Positions 27,261 to 36,487 of a stretch of 50,103 nucleotides of DNA are shown here, piece after piece (position 1 is the first letter of the stretch; the number at the start of each line of letters is the position of its first letter). The stretch is from the NCBI GenBank assembly GCA_002505765.1, contig DAVZ01000064.1, positions 1 through 50,103 of the forward strand, in the 5' to 3' direction. The position numbers were made by a program, and so were the translations under genes. A model generated the notes under the pieces. That model was given only the letters and a program-made list of their open reading frames with translations. It ran no database searches and was not told the origin of the DNA. The DNA is from Methanobacterium sp. UBA176 (GTDB taxonomy: Archaea > Methanobacteriota > Methanobacteria > Methanobacteriales > Methanobacteriaceae).

Positions 27261-29582
27261 ATGAAGATAATAAACCCTTTTAAAATGGCAAATTGGGAAT
27301 TGAACAGATTCACACTCACTGTCCTGTTGATTCAAATTTCTATTTTCATTTTAACCGGTCTGGATCAAATAGGGATTCAAATACCATTATTAAGGCAGTT
27401 AGTGGCCATTATTTATCTCACTTTTATTCCTGGGATTATAATCATTAGAATTTTAAAGTTACGTAATTTAGGGACGGTTGAAAGCTTACTTTATGCTATT
27501 GGGTTAAGTATTGCCAGCTTGATGTTTATCGGGCTTTTAGTAAATGCCCTGTATTCAGTAGGTATTAATAATCCTATTTCCCTAACTCCATTGCTGATTT
27601 CAATAAGTATCTTCATATTTATCCTGTTAATTATAAGTTTGATAAGGGATGATGGATTTAAAAAGTACGATTACCTGAATAAAGAAGATATAATATCTCC
27701 CTGGCCTTTGTTCTTGTTTTCAATCCCTTTTTTTGTGATAATAGGGACCTATCTGGTAAATTTTTACAACGTTGTAGCTTTTATCATGTTAATGGTAATT
27801 CTTATTAGTTCCATACCAATTTTAATCACCTTTAACCGGATTCCTAAAAAATTATACCCACTGACAATTTTCGTTGTTGCTATTTCACTGCTTTATCATA
27901 CAGCTCTAATCTCTAAATTCATATGGGGCTACGATGTGATTTTAGAATACCATTATGCAGACATCGTTTTAAAAAATTCATTCTGGGATCCTAAATTAAT
28001 CAGCTCTTACAATGGCGTTTTAAGCATAGTGATGCTACTTCCAATTTACAGCATCATATCCAATTTGAGTTTAGATACTATTATCAAGGTAATTTATCCA
28101 TTCATATATTCCTTCGTTCCTTTAGGTTTATTCCTGCTGTTTAAAAAACAGACAGAAAGTTATAAACTATCATTTTTGTCAGTCTTTCTCTTTATGGCAC
28201 TTATGAGCTTTTTTATGGAAAAGGTGTCCCTTGCAAGACAGGAAATTGCAGAACTTTTCTTAGTTCTTCTGTTTATTGTACTTTTCTCCAAGGACATAAA
28301 GTATAAGTGGATTCTGTACATTATTTTTGGAGTTTCTTTAATGGTTTCCCATTATTCAATAATATTCATGTACACATTCCTTTTCTTTGGAGTCTGGTTA
28401 TCCCTGGTTATCCTTAGAAGCAGGAAAATTAAAAATTTAATTAACCGAATTTTTATTAAATCCAGCATTCCCAGATCTAATAATTTTTTAGATGTGACAA
28501 TGGTTTATAATATAAATAAGGATGTAAACCGTGAAGATCAGGGTTATATGCAGCGATTTGGATATTTTTTAAAGGAAATACTATTTAATTATGAGAAAAA
28601 TACGAAAATAGGCATATTTTTGGTGATATTTTTACTGGTAACGTCTGTACTGTGGTACAATTTTTATGTTTCCAGTTCCCACACATTTATAAATCTTACC
28701 GCTTTATTTAAGAGTATACTTTTAAATATAACTGATCTGCTGAATCCAGAATCATCTCAAGGTTTAAATGAAATTGTAAAGGCATACAGCTCGCCAGCAA
28801 GAATGGTAATGAAATATCTCTATTTAATAACCCAGTTTTTAACTGTAATAGGTTTTCTAAGCGTTGTTTTCTTCAGAAGGTATAAATATAAATTTGAAGA
28901 TTCATTTATAGCCTTTTCCTTTTTTAATTTAATTATTTTATTTGCTTCAGTGGTACTTCCCAATCTGGCCGGTTCTTTTAATGCTTCCAGATTTTTCTCT
29001 GTGGCATTGATCTTTCTTGCTCCCTTTTTTATTATAGGGAGTGCAGTTACACTGAAGTTTGTGGTCAATAAAATAAAACCATTGAAATATAAATATTCAG
29101 AATTCAGTTTGAAGCCCCTGGGTGTTTTTCTTACCATTTTTCTCCTCTTCAATTCAGGGGTAGCCACGGAATTAGCAGGAGATTACTCCACTTCCATGGT
29201 ATTTGATAAAAAAGATTGGGTTTTCTTTTTTAAGCATGACCAGGACACTGCATCTTCACAATGGTTGGCAAAAAATAGGTCTGGAAGGGTTTATGGAGAT
29301 TATTTCAGTTCAATTTCATTTATGAACTATGGTTACATCTTAACAGATAACAGTGATGGAAGTATAAATGACACCACCAACGACACAGAAACCATTTATG
29401 AATGGACCACCATAGATCCTAATAGCTACATAATCATGCGTTACGGAGATATTAAAACAATAAAAACACGATACAACAATCCCTATTACAAAGTTTTAAG
29501 TTTAAACCTGACTGTTAAAATGGATAAAATATATGATAGCGATTCACAAATTTACTGGTCTTCTAAACCAGTGTCATTTTAA
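27261..29582 (+). CDS. DUF2206-type large multipass membrane protein (GT-C-like?)
   Basis: A 773-residue integral membrane protein with about 16-18 hydrophobic helices and a soluble C-terminal domain of about 120 residues (from near 650, including ASSQWLAKNRSGRVYGDYFS). Architecture and neighbours match the archaeal DUF2206 family, repeatedly found in glycan loci. After the sixth or seventh helix an acidic segment, WGYDVILEYHYADIVL, lies where GT-C glycosyltransferases keep their catalytic Asp/Glu, so a polyprenol-dependent glycosyltransferase or polymerase role is plausible, but that is inference. AGGTAATGTA precedes the ATG. No other Wzy- or AglB-like candidate is visible in the window. Confidence 0.75.
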   Translation: MKIINPFKMANWELNRFTLTVLLIQISIFILTGLDQIGIQIPLLRQLVAIIYLTFIPGIIIIRILKLRNLGTVESLLYAIGLSIASLMFIGLLVNALYSVGINNPISLTPLLISISIFIFILLIISLIRDDGFKKYDYLNKEDIISPWPLFLFSIPFFVIIGTYLVNFYNVVAFIMLMVILISSIPILITFNRIPKKLYPLTIFVVAISLLYHTALISKFIWGYDVILEYHYADIVLKNSFWDPKLISSYNGVLSIVMLLPIYSIISNLSLDTIIKVIYPFIYSFVPLGLFLLFKKQTESYKLSFLSVFLFMALMSFFMEKVSLARQEIAELFLVLLFIVLFSKDIKYKWILYIIFGVSLMVSHYSIIFMYTFLFFGVWLSLVILRSRKIKNLINRIFIKSSIPRSNNFLDVTMVYNINKDVNREDQGYMQRFGYFLKEILFNYEKNTKIGIFLVIFLLVTSVLWYNFYVSSSHTFINLTALFKSILLNITDLLNPESSQGLNEIVKAYSSPARMVMKYLYLITQFLTVIGFLSVVFFRRYKYKFEDSFIAFSFFNLIILFASVVLPNLAGSFNASRFFSVALIFLAPFFIIGSAVTLKFVVNKIKPLKYKYSEFSLKPLGVFLTIFLLFNSGVATELAGDYSTSMVFDKKDWVFFFKHDQDTASSQWLAKNRSGRVYGDYFSSISFMNYGYILTDNSDGSINDTTNDTETIYEWTTIDPNSYIIMRYGDIKTIKTRYNNPYYKVLSLNLTVKMDKIYDSDSQIYWSSKPVSF

Positions 29583-29634
29583 AATCTATTGAATTCTAAA
29601 TATTATAAACAGATTTATCAATTAGAGGTTTAAA

Positions 29635-30183
29635 ATGGGACGCAATACAGCTTTTAAATCAATAAAAAGAGTTTTAATCAGGGATTTAATATTCAACATA
29701 ATAGCAGCTTCAATACTTACTCCCATGAGGATAAGAAAGCTTATCTACAACATGGGTGGCATGGACATCAGGACCAATCTAATTGCTCCCAGAATATTTA
29801 TGGGTGGTAATATGGTGTCCATTGGAGAAGGTTCCTATGTAAATTACAACTGCTTTTTTGATAATCTGGCCCCTGTTAAAATAGGTAAAAACTGCATTAT
29901 TGCCATGAACGTTATGTTCTGTACCTCCACCCATGCCATTAACGATGAAATAAGCGACCAGGACAACCTGCTTATAGATGATGAGATTAAAGTGGGGGAT
30001 ACAGAAGGTAAAGAGATAATCATCCAGGATAACTGCTGGATAGGGGCCCGGGCAACCATTCTTCCAGGGGTTAAAATAGAAAAAAACTGCGTAATAGCTG
30101 CTGGTGCAGTTGTAACCAACGACTGCACCTCCAACGGCCTTTATGCAGGGGTACCTGCTAAAAGGGTTAAGGATTTATTCTGA
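29635..30183 (+). CDS. Hexapeptide-repeat (left-handed beta-helix) O/N-acyltransferase
   Basis: WbbJ/maltose-acetyltransferase-like enzyme of 182 residues. Imperfect hexapeptide repeats run from about residue 45 to 170 (VSIGEGSYVNYNCFF, VKIGKNCIIAMNVMF, CWIGARATILPGVKI, CVIAAGAVVTNDC), and the usual catalytic His is in CTSTHAIND. YAGVPAKRVKDLF is the standard C-terminal cap. It probably acetylates a glycan sugar using acetyl-CoA. GAGGTTTAAA precedes the ATG. It is a possible partner of the amino-sugar genes at 39.6-42.3 kb, though a FemAB-like gene sits nearer to those. Confidence 0.88.
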   Translation: MGRNTAFKSIKRVLIRDLIFNIIAASILTPMRIRKLIYNMGGMDIRTNLIAPRIFMGGNMVSIGEGSYVNYNCFFDNLAPVKIGKNCIIAMNVMFCTSTHAINDEISDQDNLLIDDEIKVGDTEGKEIIIQDNCWIGARATILPGVKIEKNCVIAAGAVVTNDCTSNGLYAGVPAKRVKDLF

Positions 30184-30203
30184 CCGATTGAATCTGATAC
30201 TGT

Positions 30204-31250
30204 TTATTCTGTTTTTAAAGATCCGTATATTCTGTTATAGATTAATCCGTCTTTTATACCCTTTAAAAAGCTTAAATACACATCCATACCTCCATTGTAT
30301 AGAAGATCCAGACTCAAATAGGTAAATTTAAGTGCAAAAACCATGAGGAAAATGGTGTATTCAACTGGCCGAGCATGTTTTTTCATGAAAATGAAACGAT
30401 TTCGAGTTAAATAATAGGCTTTTAACTTACTGGGACTTGAAACAGGGACCTTATGCCATATTTTTGAAGAAGGCACATAAAACAGGATATATCCCCTATT
30501 CCTTATTCTAATGCAGAAATCTGTCTCTTCCCAGTAGGCAAAGTATTTCGCATCTAACATACCCACCTCTTCAATAACCTCCTTTTTAACCAGTAAACAT
30601 GACCCTTCAATGTAATCAGTTCTCCAGATAGAGTCCCTCTGTCCGGTGTCAACTTCATTCATGCCATACCGCTTTCCACTGGAGGTATAAAGATTTACTT
30701 TTTGACCTGCAAAGTTTATTACATCTTTACGGCCCTTATAATCGTAATAATATATTTTAGGACCTACTGCACCTATTTTATTGCTTGTATTTCCAACCTT
30801 TACCAGTTCTTTTAAAAAATCTTTGTCCACCACTGTATCGTTGTTTAGAAGCAGGAAATAATCTGGATCAAGTTTTTCTTTGGCAAATTCAAGGGCAATG
30901 TTATTTCCTTCTGCAAAACCGTGGTTTTTATGGTTTTTAATTAAAAACAGATTTCTTTTTGAAGATAATTCCTTAATTTCTTCCGCTGATACCTTATTTA
31001 AATCGTCTTCAAAGTATTCTGCTACCTTCAAAGGTTTATCGTCCTTAGAATATTTGAAAAACTCTGATTTTACTTCCATTTCTCCTCTGCAGTATTCCTT
31101 AATTTTCTGTATGGATTCATTGGAAGATCCGTTATCAACAAGAACAATATCGTAACTATCGTATTCTATTTTAAGCAGAGATTCCAGACATTCCACCGTG
31201 TCCTCCCAGCCGTTCCAGTTCAATATTATTATAGAAACTTTAGGATTCAT
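30204..31250 (-). CDS. Family 2 glycosyltransferase (rhamnosyltransferase-like)
   Basis: GT-A enzyme of 348 residues closing the CDP-sugar operon. SIIILNWNGWEDTVECLESLL is the WsaF/rhamnosyltransferase-type N-terminus, LVDNGSSNESIQKI follows, FLLLNNDTVVDKDFL is the DxD-equivalent, and YFAYWEETDFCIRIRNRGY is the conserved catalytic ED region. A hydrophobic stretch near 305-325 could associate with the membrane. Between about 60 and 105 it has a longer Lys/Glu-rich insert than usual. A GGGAGG site precedes the ATG at 31250, 12 bases after the epimerase gene. It is the natural candidate for transferring the sugar made by this operon. Confidence 0.87.
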   Translation of the reverse strand: MNPKVSIIILNWNGWEDTVECLESLLKIEYDSYDIVLVDNGSSNESIQKIKEYCRGEMEVKSEFFKYSKDDKPLKVAEYFEDDLNKVSAEEIKELSSKRNLFLIKNHKNHGFAEGNNIALEFAKEKLDPDYFLLLNNDTVVDKDFLKELVKVGNTSNKIGAVGPKIYYYDYKGRKDVINFAGQKVNLYTSSGKRYGMNEVDTGQRDSIWRTDYIEGSCLLVKKEVIEEVGMLDAKYFAYWEETDFCIRIRNRGYILFYVPSSKIWHKVPVSSPSKLKAYYLTRNRFIFMKKHARPVEYTIFLMVFALKFTYLSLDLLYNGGMDVYLSFLKGIKDGLIYNRIYGSLKTE

Positions 31251-31262
31251 AAAAACCTCCCT

Positions 31263-31748
31263 TTATTCGTGTTTCAGCCCCCAGTCATAGGGTATATCCT
31301 TTGAAAAGGGATCTTTTCTGGATATTTCCTCTGGATCATGAGGAATTGATGCGCAGTTAGCAACTATGGCTGCTTCGGTCCCAATCCCCTTGAAACCGTT
31401 CCAGACTTCTGGCGGGACTTTAACAAGAACGTAGTTATCATTTCCCATGAATACCTCCATCAAATTGTCCTTTGTACTGGAATCTTCTCTATCATCAAAA
31501 AGAACCAGTTTAATCATTCCATAAACGACTGCATAGTTTAATACCATCTTTTTGTGAATGTGCCAGCCCTTTATAGCTCCAGGATATGCTTTAGAAAAAT
31601 ATATTTCTCCGAAATCTTCAAAAAATTCATCATCAGACCTTAACATGTGATAGATACTGCCCCTCTCATCTGGAATCTTTTTAAGTGGTTTTATCTGAAC
31701 TCCATCTATCTGATCGCCCTTGAATAGGGGAATATTTTGGTTAAGCAT
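31263..31748 (-). CDS. RmlC-like nucleotide-sugar 3,5-epimerase-family cupin
   Basis: A 161-residue cupin related to dTDP-4-dehydrorhamnose 3,5-epimerase. PLKKIPDERGSIYHMLRSDD and IYFSKAYPGAIKGWHIHKKM match the RmlC substrate region with its His, and KVPPEVWNGFKGIG the second half. The segment that should carry the catalytic Tyr reads VANCASIPHDPEE, so this residue seems missing; a one-centre epimerase, an isomerase or a loss of activity are possible. It sits between the CDP-sugar dehydrase (E1) and a glycosyltransferase with gaps of about 10 bases, so its substrate is likely a CDP-4-keto-6-deoxy sugar rather than a dTDP sugar. Confidence 0.75.
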   Translation of the reverse strand: MLNQNIPLFKGDQIDGVQIKPLKKIPDERGSIYHMLRSDDEFFEDFGEIYFSKAYPGAIKGWHIHKKMVLNYAVVYGMIKLVLFDDREDSSTKDNLMEVFMGNDNYVLVKVPPEVWNGFKGIGTEAAIVANCASIPHDPEEISRKDPFSKDIPYDWGLKHE

Positions 31749-31758
31749 TTTTCAAACC

Positions 31759-33117
31759 CTATTTACCTGTTATCTTACCTGCATTGTATTTACCTTCAGC
31801 AGAAAGGAATCTATTCAGAAAATCATTGAAAACCCCGATTACATAATCCATTCCCTTTTTATCTATACCTGGATATACTCCCAACCAGAAGAGATTGTTC
31901 ATCACTGAATCCGTATTTTTAAGGTCGCCTACAATTTTATGCTTAATATCTGAATATGCAGGTTGTCTTATCAGGTTTCCTCCAAAAAGCATTCTTGTGG
32001 CTATATTATTATCTTCAAGATGGTTCACTATTTCATCCCTTGTAAAGGGAGCATTATCCTTTACTAAAATCGGAAATCCAAACCAGCTTGGCTCTGATTC
32101 CGGGTTCCATCTTGGCAGAAGAAGGTAATTTTCACAGGACTTTAATGATTCAAATAATAGATTGAAGTTTTCTCTTCTTGCTTTAATGAATTGAGGCAGT
32201 TTATTTAACTGTTCCACTCCCACTGCAGCCTGCATGTCAGTAACTTTAAGGTTATAGCCGATATGGGAGTAGATGTATTTATGATCGTATCCTGATGGAA
32301 GATCACCAAGCTGCCACTGGAACCTCCTGCCGCAGGTGTTATCACAGCCCGGCCCGCACCAACAATCCCTTCCCCAATCTCTAAATGAAGCAATAAGGTC
32401 TTTAAGCAAAGAATTATTGGTTACTAAAGCTCCTCCTTCTCCCATAGTGATGTGATGAGCCGGGTAAAAACTGAAAGTTGAGATGTGCCCGTAAGAACCA
32501 GTATATTTGTTTTTGTACCTTGAACCCAGGGCATCGCAGTTATCCTCTATAAACCACAGGTCATACTGGTCTGTTATAGCCATTATCTCCTCTATATCCG
32601 CTGGATTACCCAGGGTATGAGGAATGAAAATAGCTTTGGTTTTTGGGGATATGGCCTCTTCGATTAAATCAGTTTTTATGTTGTAACTTCCCTTCTGGAC
32701 ATCGATAAAAACCGGTTTTAGATTGTTCTGTATTATGGGGTTAAGGGTTGTTGGAAATCCGCAGGCTGTGGTTATTACTTCATCATCTGGTTTAAGCTGT
32801 TTATCACCTAATTTTGGTGAAGTTAAAGCTGAAATTGCCAGTAAGTTTGCTGAAGATCCTGAATTAGTGAGTAAACAGTGTTTAACTCCTAAAAACTTCG
32901 CCAGTTCCTTTTCAAACTGGTCCGCGTATCTTCCTGCAGTTAGCCAGAAATCAAGGGATGAATCCACAAGTTTTATCATTTCCCTTTCATCGAATACCCT
33001 TCCAGCATATCTAACTGGAGATTCACCTGGAATAAATTCTTCATCCTCTTTTTTAAGGTTAAATAGCTCAGTTACTCTTTCAAATATTTCATTTCTAATA
33101 TCTTCTTCGCTTCTCAT
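31759..33117 (-). CDS. rfbH: CDP-4-keto-6-deoxyglucose-3-dehydrase (E1, RfbH/DdhC)
   Basis: PMP- and [2Fe-2S]-dependent enzyme that removes the C3 hydroxyl of CDP-4-keto-6-deoxyglucose on the way to 3,6-dideoxyhexoses. It belongs to the DegT/AspC-like fold, but the Schiff-base Lys is replaced by His: SFYPAHHITMGEGGA (H near 221), the hallmark of E1. The cluster cysteines are C194, C252, C254 and C262, spaced C-x57-C-x1-C-x7-C exactly as in the Yersinia enzyme. I start at ATG 33117 (452 residues); a TTG at 33120 is directly before it. The reductase partner E3 is not in the window. The gene lies in a six-gene operon with rfbF and rfbG. Confidence 0.92.
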   Translation of the reverse strand: MRSEEDIRNEIFERVTELFNLKKEDEEFIPGESPVRYAGRVFDEREMIKLVDSSLDFWLTAGRYADQFEKELAKFLGVKHCLLTNSGSSANLLAISALTSPKLGDKQLKPDDEVITTACGFPTTLNPIIQNNLKPVFIDVQKGSYNIKTDLIEEAISPKTKAIFIPHTLGNPADIEEIMAITDQYDLWFIEDNCDALGSRYKNKYTGSYGHISTFSFYPAHHITMGEGGALVTNNSLLKDLIASFRDWGRDCWCGPGCDNTCGRRFQWQLGDLPSGYDHKYIYSHIGYNLKVTDMQAAVGVEQLNKLPQFIKARRENFNLLFESLKSCENYLLLPRWNPESEPSWFGFPILVKDNAPFTRDEIVNHLEDNNIATRMLFGGNLIRQPAYSDIKHKIVGDLKNTDSVMNNLFWLGVYPGIDKKGMDYVIGVFNDFLNRFLSAEGKYNAGKITGK

Positions 33118-33126
33118 CAAATCACG

Positions 33127-33861
33127 CTAAATGGTTATTTCCACGCCATCCCTGGCAATTAAGAGTTCTTTAAATTTATGCTTTATTTTATATCTTTCTT
33201 CCAGTGATTGGTAATTATTAGCATCAAAATGGGTTAAAGCCAGTTTTTTAGCCTTTGATTCCCTTGCAATCTTTACAGCATCCTCAGGATTTAAATGTGG
33301 CCAGTCCGGATTATTTTGACCTATTCTATAGGAACATTCTGTTATCAGGAGATCCGCATCTCTTGCAAGCTTAAGAACATTATCATGATAACCTGTATCG
33401 GTGCAATAGCCCACTACCTTTCCATCAAGCTCAAATCTATACCCCATGCACCTGGATGAATGAGGCAGATATCTGCATTGAACTTTAAAGGGTTTATCGT
33501 TCCATCCTTCCTTTAATTCAAAGACATTAACCCTGTAGGGCAATTCATCAAATGGAACAGTGTAGGGTTTGTTTATTATAACATTTAATGCCTTATCTGT
33601 CCCTTCCTGTCCGTAAATGTTTATTCCCTGGCTGAAGTTGAATTTATTCAGGCAGTGAAAACCAGATATGTGATCCATATGAAAATGGCTTAAAAAGAGG
33701 TTAATCGGTTTATTAAAATCTTCTATGTATTGATCCAGCCTGTATAATCCATTACCAGCATCAAGAACAACATATGAATCTTCTGCATTGATTAAAGTAC
33801 ATATTGTATTGCCTGTTCCAGTATCGTACCATCCATTTGTACCCAGAAAAGTGATTTTCAT
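33127..33861 (-). CDS. MBL-fold metallohydrolase in the CDP-sugar operon
   Basis: Metallo-beta-lactamase-fold hydrolase of 244 residues similar to RNase Z/phosphodiesterase-like members. ITFLGTNGWYDTGTGNT opens it, SHFHMDHISGF is the HxHxDH metal site, and YCTDTGYHDNV, ITECSYR and ALTHFDANNY supply the later ligands. It lacks a recognisable exosite of tRNase Z. It is wedged between rfbG and rfbH with gaps of 11 and 9 bases, which suggests a step in the same sugar pathway (for example hydrolysis of a phosphoester or a cyclic phosphate) rather than tRNA processing, though no such activity is established. Confidence 0.8.
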   Translation of the reverse strand: MKITFLGTNGWYDTGTGNTICTLINAEDSYVVLDAGNGLYRLDQYIEDFNKPINLFLSHFHMDHISGFHCLNKFNFSQGINIYGQEGTDKALNVIINKPYTVPFDELPYRVNVFELKEGWNDKPFKVQCRYLPHSSRCMGYRFELDGKVVGYCTDTGYHDNVLKLARDADLLITECSYRIGQNNPDWPHLNPEDAVKIARESKAKKLALTHFDANNYQSLEERYKIKHKFKELLIARDGVEITI

Positions 33862-33872
33862 GTGAGTGTTCC

Positions 33873-34901
33873 TTAGAATTGTTTTTCCTTAAGGGTATCA
33901 ACTTTAAAATCGGTGAGCTTTGATTTATTGTAATTGAAGAACTTTTCATACCAGCGAACGGTTTTTTGAAGGCTCTCCTCAATGCTATAAAGCGGTTCCC
34001 ACTCTAACATTTCTATGGCCTTTTTTGAGGATAGATACTGATATTTTATTTCGTTGGAGGCTTCATTTAGTATTACAGGCTCTAAATCGCTTTCCATTAC
34101 TTTAAGAATTTTATTTACTATTTCTAAAACTGTTAATGGCTGTTCATTGCTGAAGTTAAATGCATGGCCCAGTATTTTTGATCCCTGCATTTTTTCTCCA
34201 AGTAGCATGTAAGCAGAAGCGCCATCTTCGATGTAGAAATAATCCCTGACCATTGAGCCGTCGCTTCTAATGATTGGCCTTTCGTTCTTTAAAATTGAAC
34301 GAATGGTTCCTGGAATGATTCTATTGAAGTTCAGATCCCCTCCACCGTAAAAGTTACCGCATCTTGTAACGCAAACCGGCAAATCATAGGTTTCGTGGTA
34401 TGACCTGCATATAAGGTCAGAACAGCTTTTTGAAACGTCGTATGGATGCCTTCCCTCTAAGGGAGTGTTTTCATCATATGGAAGCTCAGTCTGATCTCCA
34501 TATGCCTTATCACTTGATGCACACACTATTCTTTCTACAAGGGGAGATCTTCTGCATGCTTCAAGAACATTCCATGTTCCCCTTATGTTTGCTTCAAATG
34601 TAGAGATTGGATTTCTGTTTGCAATGGTAACTATGGTCTGAGCTGCAAGGTGGAATACTGTATCAATTTCGTATTCGTTTAAAGTTCTCTCTAAAAGATG
34701 GTAATCCTCTATTTCTCCCCTAACTGTGTTTATATGCTTTTCAAAGCCAGAGTAGTAGAGATTGGATTTGGGTACCATGTCCCTTACCAGACCAGCAACA
34801 TTTGCTCCCTGATCCACCAGACTGGAGGTAAGCCATGAGCCCAGTAATCCTGTGCATCCGGTTACAAGCACATTTTTATCATTCCAGAAGTTTTCCTGCA
34901 A
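33873..34901 (-). CDS. rfbG: CDP-glucose 4,6-dehydratase
   Basis: Short-chain dehydrogenase/reductase that converts CDP-glucose to CDP-4-keto-6-deoxyglucose with bound NAD+. VLVTGCTGLLGSWLTSSL is the Rossmann loop, HLAAQTIVTIANRNP follows, ASSDKAYGDQ contributes the Ser/Thr and GRHPYDVSKSCSDLI is the YxxxK catalytic motif. The 342-residue length is typical. It begins with TTG at 34901 after GGAGAATCAAAA, overlapping the end of rfbF by 23 bases. With rfbF it is sufficient to make the CDP-4-keto-6-deoxy sugar needed by rfbH. Confidence 0.92.
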   Translation of the reverse strand: MQENFWNDKNVLVTGCTGLLGSWLTSSLVDQGANVAGLVRDMVPKSNLYYSGFEKHINTVRGEIEDYHLLERTLNEYEIDTVFHLAAQTIVTIANRNPISTFEANIRGTWNVLEACRRSPLVERIVCASSDKAYGDQTELPYDENTPLEGRHPYDVSKSCSDLICRSYHETYDLPVCVTRCGNFYGGGDLNFNRIIPGTIRSILKNERPIIRSDGSMVRDYFYIEDGASAYMLLGEKMQGSKILGHAFNFSNEQPLTVLEIVNKILKVMESDLEPVILNEASNEIKYQYLSSKKAIEMLEWEPLYSIEESLQKTVRWYEKFFNYNKSKLTDFKVDTLKEKQF

Positions 34902-35697
34902 TTTTGATTCTCCTGTATTTTTCCCAGACCTTCCATGGAGGATGAGCCTGTTCCCATAACTTGTTTAATAATTCCAGTTCCCTGTAGGTATCCACACATT
35001 GCCAGAAACCTTCATGGGGATAGAGCATCATCTGACCATCATTAACCAGACCTTCAAGTGGTGTTTTTTCCAGTATGCAGTTTTCATCGGTGGTAACGTA
35101 ATCAAAAAATTCCCTGTTAAATACGAAGAATCCTCCGTTTATCAGACCTTCCTTGGTCTGTGGTTTTTCATTGAATTCTTTGATCTGATTACCTTCCAGT
35201 GAAAATTCACCGAATCTTGATGATGGATGTACTCCAGTCATTGTACCCATCTTTCCATGGGATAAATGGAAATCAAGGAGCTTGTTAATGTCTATATTGG
35301 CAACACCGTCTCCATATGTGAGCATAAATGAATCCCCATCTATGTATTTTTCTATCTTCTTAACCCTTGCACCGGTCTGGGTGGTTATACCAGTATTGGC
35401 AAGTGTTATCTGCCAGTCCTGTTCAGTGTGGTTGTTGTGAAACTCTATGTTTTTACCGTTACCAAGCTCTATTGTAAAGTCGTTGTTCATCATTTCGTAG
35501 TTCAGGAAGTATTCCTTTATCATATCCCCCTTATATCCCAGACATATGATGAACTGGTTAAATCCATAATGGGCGTAAATTTTCATTATATGCCAGAGTA
35601 TGGGTCTGTTTCCTATGTTAACCATAGGTTTCGGCCGGTATTCCGTTTCTTCTCGAAGTCGAGTACCTAATCCACCGCAAAGTATTACTACCTTCAT
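34879..35697 (-). CDS. rfbF: Glucose-1-phosphate cytidylyltransferase
   Basis: Makes CDP-glucose from CTP and glucose-1-phosphate, first step of the operon. MKVVILCGGLGTRLREETEY and RPKPMVNIGNRPILWHIM are the nucleotidyltransferase signature and substrate Lys region; LTYGDGVANIDINKL has the metal-binding Asp. Compared with RmlA-type enzymes, the short 272-residue form and the EETEYRPKPMV phrase mark the cytidylyl branch. The frame extends upstream to 35769, but the true start is ATG 35697, where the family begins; GGGAAG lies before it. The AT-rich gap to the divergent flippase holds its promoter. Confidence 0.93.
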   Translation of the reverse strand: MKVVILCGGLGTRLREETEYRPKPMVNIGNRPILWHIMKIYAHYGFNQFIICLGYKGDMIKEYFLNYEMMNNDFTIELGNGKNIEFHNNHTEQDWQITLANTGITTQTGARVKKIEKYIDGDSFMLTYGDGVANIDINKLLDFHLSHGKMGTMTGVHPSSRFGEFSLEGNQIKEFNEKPQTKEGLINGGFFVFNREFFDYVTTDENCILEKTPLEGLVNDGQMMLYPHEGFWQCVDTYRELELLNKLWEQAHPPWKVWEKYRRIKIAGKLLE

Positions 35698-36487
35698 AAT
35701 ATCTTCCCTTTTGATTTTAAGGAGTTTTAAAAAAATTTTTTTGCCTTGATTTTTTTTAACCTCCCTCACAATATTAATATATTATATTATTAAGGTATTA
35801 ATATTATAAATAATTATCTACCACCCATAAATCCAACAGATATTTATATCAAATACAAAAGGTTTCTTTTAATTTGCAGGAGATATGTAAGAAAAAAATA
35901 TGATTTTTAACGGTTATTGTAATTAATAAATATATATTAATGATTATTTTTATGATTATGTATATATTATTAAAAAAATCTGAATTTAAATATATATAAA
36001 TAGATTTTATATTAATTTATTTTGTTTATACGTTTAAAATATAATAATAATAAATCATAACTGGTATTTTAAAATATTATATCATTAAAAACTAATTTTT
36101 ATTTCATTCCCTTTTTTTAAATTAAGATTTTAATGTTTTTTATAAACAAATTAAATATTTTAAACACTTTTAATTCATAAAACGATTTTTTTAATAGATT
36201 TTATTTCTATAAAATATATATTAGAATTATATAATAATATTAAAATTGAATAATAACTATATTAATCATATTTAATCAATATTATATCTAATTTATTAAT
36301 TTAAATGGATTTTATTGATTAAATTTTAGTTATTACCTCTTATTTTGATTATTATTTTTTTATATTTTTTTCAATAGGTCATAAATATGTTTAATTAGGT
36401 AAAGTACTTTAAATGGAAAATACAATATTAATATTATATTATAATAATTTATGTTATTATTTTTGGTTTAAACTCAAGGAAGATATT
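35698..36487. other. 790-base very AT-rich divergent spacer
   Basis: No gene is seen. The DNA is nearly all A and T, with long stretches of alternating TATAT/TTAAT and no convincing reading frame, separating the minus-strand CDP-sugar operon from the plus-strand flippase. Many sequences resemble box A, so the promoters for both sides cannot be picked with confidence. Frames open at 36413 and 35769 that extend the true genes, but both lack ribosome sites and have biased AT-rich composition. Confidence 0.6.

Noticed and set aside
35698..36487. Possible replication origin because of extreme AT content
   Set aside because: No origin recognition box repeats and no cdc6/orc gene nearby; AT-rich spacers are common around glycan loci.
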